From Actinobacteria bacterium ATB1 (GTDB lineage: Bacteria; Actinomycetota; Acidimicrobiia; UBA2766): a stretch of DNA of 10,838 nucleotides. The notes below the pieces were generated by a model. That model did no database searches, was not told where the DNA came from, and saw nothing but the letters and a program-made list of their open reading frames with translations. A program made the translations under genes and the position numbers. Location of the stretch: the NCBI GenBank assembly GCA_021404985.1, contig QWHP01000105.1, forward strand, positions 1 through 10,838, in the 5' to 3' direction. Below, piece by piece: positions 7,306 through 10,838 of the stretch; within the stretch, counting starts at the first letter, position 1; each line of letters starts with the position of its first letter.

Positions 7306-7344
7306 GCGCGCCGATCCGAACCCCCCACCAAATCCACGCGCCAA
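7306..7344. repeat. 39-bp direct repeat, copy 1
   Basis: Begins GCGCGCCGATCCGAA and ends AAATCCACGCGCCAA. It matches the second copy at 7367-7406 except for a one-base difference in the central C/A-rich part. Its ends (GCGCG at 7306-7310, CGCGC at 7337-7341) are complementary and could pair. Confidence 0.9.
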
Positions 7345-7362
7345 CCCACCGGACCCACCGGA
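7345..7362. repeat. 9-bp tandem duplication CCCACCGGA x2
   Basis: Two perfect copies, 7345-7353 and 7354-7362, lie in the spacer between the two longer direct repeats. Confidence 0.85.
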
Positions 7363-7366
7363 CCTG

Positions 7367-7406
7367 GCGCGCCGATCCGAACCCCACCACCAAATCCACG
7401 CGCCAA
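7367..7406. repeat. 40-bp direct repeat, copy 2, with terminal inverted repeat
   Basis: Same unit as 7306-7344, offset by 61 bases. The flanks are better paired: TGGCGCG (7365-7371) and CGCGCCA (7399-7405) are a perfect 7-bp inverted repeat with a 27-base loop. This hairpin-plus-duplication layout resembles REP-like intergenic elements, but I cannot assign a known family. Confidence 0.88.
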
Positions 7407-7480
7407 ACCCGCCCGCCCGCGGGACTCGCCACGACCCACCCGGACCCCCCGCCGGCCACGGCGCGCAGCGTGCCGCCACG

Positions 7481-7486
7481 TAACCT
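7481..7486 (+). promoter_or_regulatory. Possible -10 element (TAACCT) for leaderless transcription of the channel gene
   Basis: TAACCT fits TANNNT and ends seven bases before ATG 7494, the spacing expected if transcription starts at the ATG itself. There is no Shine-Dalgarno sequence before this ATG (the bases there are CCTCCTG, the wrong strand sense), which supports but does not prove a leaderless start. Confidence 0.35.
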
Positions 7487-7493
7487 CCTGCCG

Positions 7494-8546
7494 ATGCCTC
7501 GACAACGAAGAAGCGCGCGACGACGTGCGGGAAGTCCGACCGGATCCCCGACACTCGTGCGGATCCTCGCCTCGCGGTTCCGGCTGCCGATGCTTCTGCT
7601 TGCTGCTGCCATGCTCTACGGGATCGTCGGCTACATGGTCATCGAGCACTACACCCTGCTCGATGCCGCGTACATGACGGTCACGACCCTGAGTACCGTT
7701 GGTTTCGGTGAGGTCCAGCCACTCAGCTCCCTTGGCCGGGTCTTCACGATGACCCTTATCGTCTTCGGGATTGTCGCGGTCTTCGATCTCATCGCGGGCT
7801 TCACGGCTCTTCTCGCGGAGGGTGAGCTCGGTCAGAGCTGGAGGCAACGTGACATGAGAAGGAGGATCGCTGCCCTGGAAGGCCACTACGTAATCTGCGC
7901 CTACGGCCGCGTCGGCCGTGCGGCCGTCGAGGAGCTGACACGCCAGGGCTCCAAGGTGCTCGTCGTCGAAACCGACACCAACCTCGAGGAGGAACTCACG
8001 GAAGCGGGTGTCCCCTACCTGATCGGAGACCCGTCCAAGGAGGGTGTACTCGAGGAGGCCGGGATCGACAGGGCGAAGGGGCTCATCTGTGCAGTCGACT
8101 CGGACGCGGTCAACGTCTACATCACGCTCACGGCGAGAGCGCTGAGCTCGGACCTGAACATCATCGCCCGCGCGTCGAGTCCGGAGAGCATCCAGAAGCT
8201 CAAGCGCGCAGGAGCGGACAGGACCGTGTCCCCTTACGCCCTGAGCGGCGTGCGCATGGCTCTGATGGCAAGAGACCCGGCGGTCCTCGAGTTCGTGGAC
8301 ATGGTCGGCCTTGCACCCGGACTGCGCGTCGAGGAGCTCGAGGTCGGTGAAGCCTCGCCGCTCGCCGGACAGACCGTCAGGGACGCGTGCACGCCCCTCG
8401 AACGGGTCATGATCCTCGCCGTTCGCAAGCCCGACGGGAACCTTCTCATCCCACCCCAGGCAGACACTGTCCTCGAGGTCGAGGACGTCATGATCGCACT
8501 CGGACCGGTAACGTCCCTCTCAGCCTTAGCCGAGGCGGCGACCTGA
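7494..8546 (+). CDS. Two-helix potassium channel with RCK (TrkA-N/TrkA-C) domain
   Basis: The 350-residue protein has a basic N-terminus, a first helix (LPMLLLAAAMLYGIVGYMVI, 31-50), a pore loop with selectivity filter TVGFGE (68-73) in TVTTLSTVGFGEVQPL, and a second helix (about 84-108). A Rossmann RCK domain begins HYVICAYGRVGRAAVEEL (131-148), with an acidic strand end VVETD (157-161) and LIGDPS (176-181). A TrkA-C domain lies at about 276-340 (LRVEELEVGEASPLAGQTV). This is the MthK/GsuK-like plan: a tetrameric channel gated by ligand binding to cytoplasmic RCK domains. GFG replaces the commoner GYG in the filter, and Ala136 replaces the first Gly of the GxGxxG loop, so nucleotide binding should be checked. 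ATG 7494 puts the short basic tail directly before helix 1. The 105 codons open upstream run through repeats and are not coding-like. It is followed 21 bases later by a flavodoxin-fold reductase. Confidence 0.93.
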   Translation: MPRQRRSARRRAGSPTGSPTLVRILASRFRLPMLLLAAAMLYGIVGYMVIEHYTLLDAAYMTVTTLSTVGFGEVQPLSSLGRVFTMTLIVFGIVAVFDLIAGFTALLAEGELGQSWRQRDMRRRIAALEGHYVICAYGRVGRAAVEELTRQGSKVLVVETDTNLEEELTEAGVPYLIGDPSKEGVLEEAGIDRAKGLICAVDSDAVNVYITLTARALSSDLNIIARASSPESIQKLKRAGADRTVSPYALSGVRMALMARDPAVLEFVDMVGLAPGLRVEELEVGEASPLAGQTVRDACTPLERVMILAVRKPDGNLLIPPQADTVLEVEDVMIALGPVTSLSALAEAAT

Positions 8547-8567
8547 CAGGCCGACAGGGGGTATCCG

Positions 8568-9314
8568 ATGGTCCTGAACGAGATGCAGGAACGGCTGTGC
8601 ACCGAGAGCACCTGGGACTTCTCCGATCTCAGCGTCCTCTTCGTCAACTGCACGCTGAAGCGCTCACCCGAGCTGTCCCACACCCAGGGCCTCGCCGACA
8701 TCTCGAGGGGCATCTTCGAGGCGAATGGTGTGACAACCGAGGTGGTACGTGCGGTCGACCACGCGATCGCCACCGGCGTATATCCGGACATGGCCGAGCA
8801 CGGATGGGAGGAGGACGACTGGCCAGAGATCTTCGCGAAGGTGATGGACGCCGACATCCTCGTCCTGACGACCCCGATCTGGCTCGGCGAGAAGTCCTCG
8901 GTGTGCACGAAGGTGATCGAGCGTCTCTATGGCAACTCGCACCTTCTCAACGACTCCGGCCAGTACGCCTACTACGGACGCGTCGGCGGGTGTCTCGTGA
9001 CAGGGAACGAGGACGGGGCGAAGCACTGCGCGATGAACATCCTCTACTCGCTCCAGCACCTTGGTTTCGTGATACCCCCCCAAGCCGATGCCGCATGGCT
9101 CGGCGAAGCCGGTCCGGGCCCCTCCTACCTCGACCCGGGATCCGGAGGTCCCGAGAACGACTTCACCAACCGCAACACCACGTTCATGACATGGAACCTC
9201 ATGCACATGGCTAGGATGCTCAGGGACGCAGGAGGAATCCCCGCACACGGCAACCAGCGCAGCAAGTGGGACGCAGGCTGCCGCTTCGACTTCCCGAATC
9301 CCGAGTACCGCTGA
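8568..9314 (+). CDS. Flavodoxin-fold NAD(P)H-dependent FMN oxidoreductase
   Basis: The 248-residue protein has a short N-terminal extension, then LSVLFVNCTLKRSPE (21-35), the first strand and phosphate-binding loop of an FMN_red/flavodoxin fold. DADILVLTTPIWLGEKSS (94-111) is the second FMN loop and helix, and GGCLVTGNEDGAKHC (140-154) the third strand and loop. Family members are FMN-bound reductases of quinones, iron or azo compounds using NAD(P)H, or multimeric flavodoxin-like proteins; the substrate is unknown here. AGGGGG at 8556-8561 precedes ATG 8568 at good spacing. Only 21 bases separate it from the potassium channel stop, so the two are almost certainly one transcript. No signal peptide or membrane helix is seen, so it is cytoplasmic, the same side as the channel's RCK domain. 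It converges on tesB. Confidence 0.87.
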   Translation: MVLNEMQERLCTESTWDFSDLSVLFVNCTLKRSPELSHTQGLADISRGIFEANGVTTEVVRAVDHAIATGVYPDMAEHGWEEDDWPEIFAKVMDADILVLTTPIWLGEKSSVCTKVIERLYGNSHLLNDSGQYAYYGRVGGCLVTGNEDGAKHCAMNILYSLQHLGFVIPPQADAAWLGEAGPGPSYLDPGSGGPENDFTNRNTTFMTWNLMHMARMLRDAGGIPAHGNQRSKWDAGCRFDFPNPEYR

Positions 9315-9335
9315 CGCCGACTTACCGCCCCACGG

Positions 9336-9349
9336 CTGCGGTCCCGCAG
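9336..9349. terminator. Small hairpin between convergent genes
   Basis: CTGCG (9336-9340) and CGCAG (9345-9349) form a 5-bp GC-rich stem with a four-base loop in the 36-base gap between the flavodoxin-fold gene and tesB. It could terminate both transcripts. It is short and has no T-run, so the call is weak. Confidence 0.25.
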
Positions 9350-9350
9350 G

Positions 9351-10142
9351 TCACTTGCGATGACGCAGGAGAACCTCCTGGGCGACCGTCGCGGCGTGGT
9401 CGCCGGCCTCGGTGAAGACGTATCCGATCGCAAGGCCTCTGGAGCTCATGAGCCCGTGGCACGTGAAGTCGTACGCGTGCCAGCGGTCGGCACGCATCGG
9501 CCGGTGAAACCAGATCACGTGGTCCAGGCTGGCGCTCCAGAACGGCCAGGATTCCTCTTCGTATGTCGCTGGCCGTTCCGGGTGTTGCGCGATGACGGCC
9601 TCTGTCGGCAGGTCGTCTGCGATGTATGCGACGGCACACGCGTTGAGGATCGAGTCGTCGCCGAGGTCCTCCTCCATGCGGAACCAGCCTGCGGAGACCC
9701 CGGTCAGATCGTGTTTGCGGTCGACGCGTCTGTCGAACACCGGACTCCACGTGTCGTTGGCCACCGTGTCGTAGCGGACGATGTCGTCCCGGAGGCGTGC
9801 GGTCTGGGCGTCCGGAGCTTCCTCGTCCACCTGGAAGGAGGCTGCGAGGTTCAGGATCGCGCCGACCGACTGGCGGGCCACGACCCGTCTCGTCGCGAAG
9901 GAACGCCCGTTGCGGAGACGGTCGACCTCGAAGCGGATCGGCTCCGTGGCGTCGCCGAGCCGGATGAAGTAGGCGTGCAGGGAGTGGACGCGGTACCGGG
10001 GTTCGACCGTGAGGCCGGCAGCGCGCAGTCCCTGAGCGACGATCTGCCCTCCATAGAGGCCGCCCCACGGGTACTCCGGCCCGATACCGACATACGTGTC
10101 GGGGCCATGTTCCTCGAGTGCCATCATCGTCATGAAATCCAC
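9351..10142 (-). CDS. tesB: Acyl-CoA thioesterase II (TesB family)
   Basis: The 263-residue protein is a double hot-dog thioesterase of the TesB type, which hydrolyses acyl-CoA to free acid and CoA in the cytoplasm. Visible signatures are RVFGGQ-like WGGLYGGQIVAQGLRAA (about 26-42), VHSLHAYFIRLGD (52-64), a double hot-dog linker, ASLDHVIWFHRP (204-215) with the Asp207 that matches the catalytic Asp of E. coli TesB, SSRGLAIGYVF, and HAATVAQEVLLR (249-260) with Gln255 matching the catalytic Gln. The start is GTG 10142: GAGGAG sits six bases before it. TTG 10148 and ATG 10133 are in-frame alternatives. The length is slightly shorter than the usual 280-290. It is divergent from a beta-propeller gene, with an 18-bp dyad between them, and convergent with the reductase unit. 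A role in fatty-acid or sterol catabolism is inferred. Confidence 0.94.
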   Translation of the reverse strand: MDFMTMMALEEHGPDTYVGIGPEYPWGGLYGGQIVAQGLRAAGLTVEPRYRVHSLHAYFIRLGDATEPIRFEVDRLRNGRSFATRRVVARQSVGAILNLAASFQVDEEAPDAQTARLRDDIVRYDTVANDTWSPVFDRRVDRKHDLTGVSAGWFRMEEDLGDDSILNACAVAYIADDLPTEAVIAQHPERPATYEEESWPFWSASLDHVIWFHRPMRADRWHAYDFTCHGLMSSRGLAIGYVFTEAGDHAATVAQEVLLRHRK

Positions 10143-10174
10143 GCGCAACTCCTCGTCGGTCGCTCGAGACGGGC

Positions 10175-10192
10175 AGACTCACGAGGGAGTCT
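10175..10192. promoter_or_regulatory. 18-bp dyad (AGACTC-N6-GAGTCT) between divergent genes
   Basis: A perfect 6-bp inverted repeat with a 6-base spacer lies in the 89-base gap between tesB and the propeller gene. Its size and position suit a dimeric repressor operator serving both promoters. No regulator gene is in view, and no clear -10/-35 is recognised. Confidence 0.35.
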
Positions 10193-10231
10193 TGCGACCA
10201 CACCGTCCGCGACCGAAATGCCGGGAGGGGA

Positions 10232-10838
10232 ATGTCCAGCCTCGAAGTCCACATCGGCCCACCTCAGGCTGTCGTCCCGGGCCCGGCCGTTCCCATCGGA
10301 GTCGCCCCCGGGCGGGCAAACAACAACCTCGACGTCGCCGACCACGCCGGCAGACGCTACCTCGCCTGGCGCGCGGCAACCTCCCACTTCGCGTCCAGGG
10401 ACGCGCGGATCAACGTCGTGGCGAGCGAGGATGCCGGCCTCTCCTGGAGTGCCGAGACCATGCTCGCCTTCGGACGCGATGTGCGCGAGCCGCGCCTTTG
10501 GTCTTGGAACGGGCGTCTGTTCCTGTTCATGTTCACGGCGGGTGTCAATCCCCTCGCCTTCCAACCGGATCGAATCCATGTGTCCGAGCGCCTCGACGGC
10601 AGATGGTCCGAGCCGGCACCGATCTCACCGCCGGACTGCGTCGTCTGGCGGGTGCGCGATGTCGGGGGGACACCGCTGATGACGGTCTACCGGGGTGCGG
10701 GCACCTTGTACACATCCGAGCCCCGACCCACGAGCGTCGAGGTCTGGACGACCGACAGCGGTCTCGACTGGGCACCTCTGGACCCCGACCGTCCCGTCAG
10801 TCACACCGGAGGAAGCGAGACCGAGATCGTCGAGGCAC
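10232..10838 (+). CDS. BNR/Asp-box beta-propeller protein (sialidase-like fold), N-terminal part (cut by right edge)
   Basis: From ATG 10232, preceded by GGGAGGGG, an open frame of 202 codons runs to the window edge. It begins MSSLEVHIGPPQAVV. Two Asp-box motifs of the S/T-x-D-x-G-x-x-W type are visible: SEDAGLSW (65-72) and TTDSGLDW (173-180). They are separated by strand-rich blades such as RRYLAWRAATSHF, RLWSWNGRLFLFMFT and RIHVSERLDGRWSEP. This is the sialidase-superfamily beta-propeller. Asp boxes are structural, not catalytic; the FRIP motif and arginine triad of true sialidases are not evident in this part, so enzyme activity should not be assumed. There is no signal peptide, so it seems cytoplasmic, which is unusual for glycan-cleaving sialidases. 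ATG 10218 is out of frame and not the start. Confidence 0.78.
   Translation, partial: MSSLEVHIGPPQAVVPGPAVPIGVAPGRANNNLDVADHAGRRYLAWRAATSHFASRDARINVVASEDAGLSWSAETMLAFGRDVREPRLWSWNGRLFLFMFTAGVNPLAFQPDRIHVSERLDGRWSEPAPISPPDCVVWRVRDVGGTPLMTVYRGAGTLYTSEPRPTSVEVWTTDSGLDWAPLDPDRPVSHTGGSETEIVEA

Larger units (their letters stand above)
7070..7493. other. 424-base non-coding region between divergent units, rich in repeats
   Basis: No credible gene is found on either strand; open frames across it are low-complexity R/P/T/W-rich readings of the repeats. It separates the minus-strand DUF2505 unit from the plus-strand potassium channel unit, so it should hold both promoters. From left to right it holds a (TCGGGGGG)3 tract, an 8-bp inverted repeat, an orphan AAGGAGG near 7218 with no start codon at working distance, a C-rich/G-rich stretch, two 39-40 bp direct repeats, and a 9-bp tandem duplication between those. 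Confidence 0.7.

Noticed and set aside
7306..7406. CRISPR array
   Set aside because: Only two repeat copies, the short spacer itself is a tandem duplication, and there are no cas genes in the window.
7179..7493. Upstream in-frame extension of the potassium channel
   Set aside because: The added residues are R/P/T-rich readings of the intergenic repeats; the channel's basic tail and first helix begin naturally at ATG 7494.
7100..7612. Minus-strand open frame with W-rich repeats (GAWIWWGVRIG-like)
   Set aside because: It is produced by reading through the direct repeats and has low complexity, no ribosome site and no similarity to a known fold; it also overlaps the channel start.
9360..10679. 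Long open frame (439 codons) on the plus strand across tesB and the start of the propeller gene
   Set aside because: It is antisense to well-conserved TesB sequence and overlaps the propeller gene in another frame; its translation shows no domain.

Overview
This is a GC-rich window with frequent GTG and TTG starts, translational coupling by GTGA overlaps, a flavin-dependent luciferase-like oxidoreductase and a DUF2505 protein. DUF2505 and the luciferase-like (often F420-dependent) family point to an actinobacterium, and the gene mix would suit an environmental Acidimicrobiia-type genome. That placement is inference from gene content only; there is no rRNA or other marker here. I see no tRNA, CRISPR array, transposase, integrase or phage gene.

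Left block, minus strand (about 3704 down to 1): a Sec-exported PhoD-like phosphatase/phosphodiesterase that is broken near its C-terminus, then a two-helix membrane protein with a class III nucleotidyl cyclase domain, an SDR oxidoreductase, and the N-terminal part of a luciferase-like monooxygenase that runs off the left edge. The last three genes are packed tightly. The cyclase contains two apparent one-base slips in C6 runs that nearly cancel. The PhoD-like gene has a frame break exactly where the conserved GDxH-type metal-binding segment should lie. All three disruptions fall within about 1.2 kb; other genes in the window read cleanly.

Centre: a second PhoD-like protein on the plus strand, head to head with the first. 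It is intact, carries a twin-arginine lipoprotein signal and keeps its metal-binding motifs. It converges on a minus-strand pair: a DUF2505 SRPBCC-like protein followed 10 bases later by an Ldh2-type malate/lactate dehydrogenase. Upstream of that pair lies a 424-base non-coding region with a (TCGGGGGG)3 tract, an 8-bp inverted repeat, and two near-identical 39-40 bp direct repeats that can each form a hairpin.

Right block, plus strand: a two-helix potassium channel with a cytoplasmic RCK (TrkA-N/TrkA-C) domain, followed 21 bases later by a flavodoxin-fold FMN/NAD(P)H oxidoreductase. This pairing resembles in principle the KefC-KefF potassium efflux/quinone reductase pair and is the most interesting functional hypothesis here. 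It converges on a minus-strand TesB acyl-CoA thioesterase II. Divergent from tesB, and cut by the right edge, is a BNR/Asp-box beta-propeller (sialidase-like) protein; an 18-bp dyad sits between the two.

Most of the window looks like ordinary actinobacterial chromosome: lipid or xenobiotic oxidation (SDR, luciferase-like, Ldh2, TesB), phosphate-ester scavenging outside the membrane, and ion homeostasis. I found no defence system or secondary-metabolite cluster.
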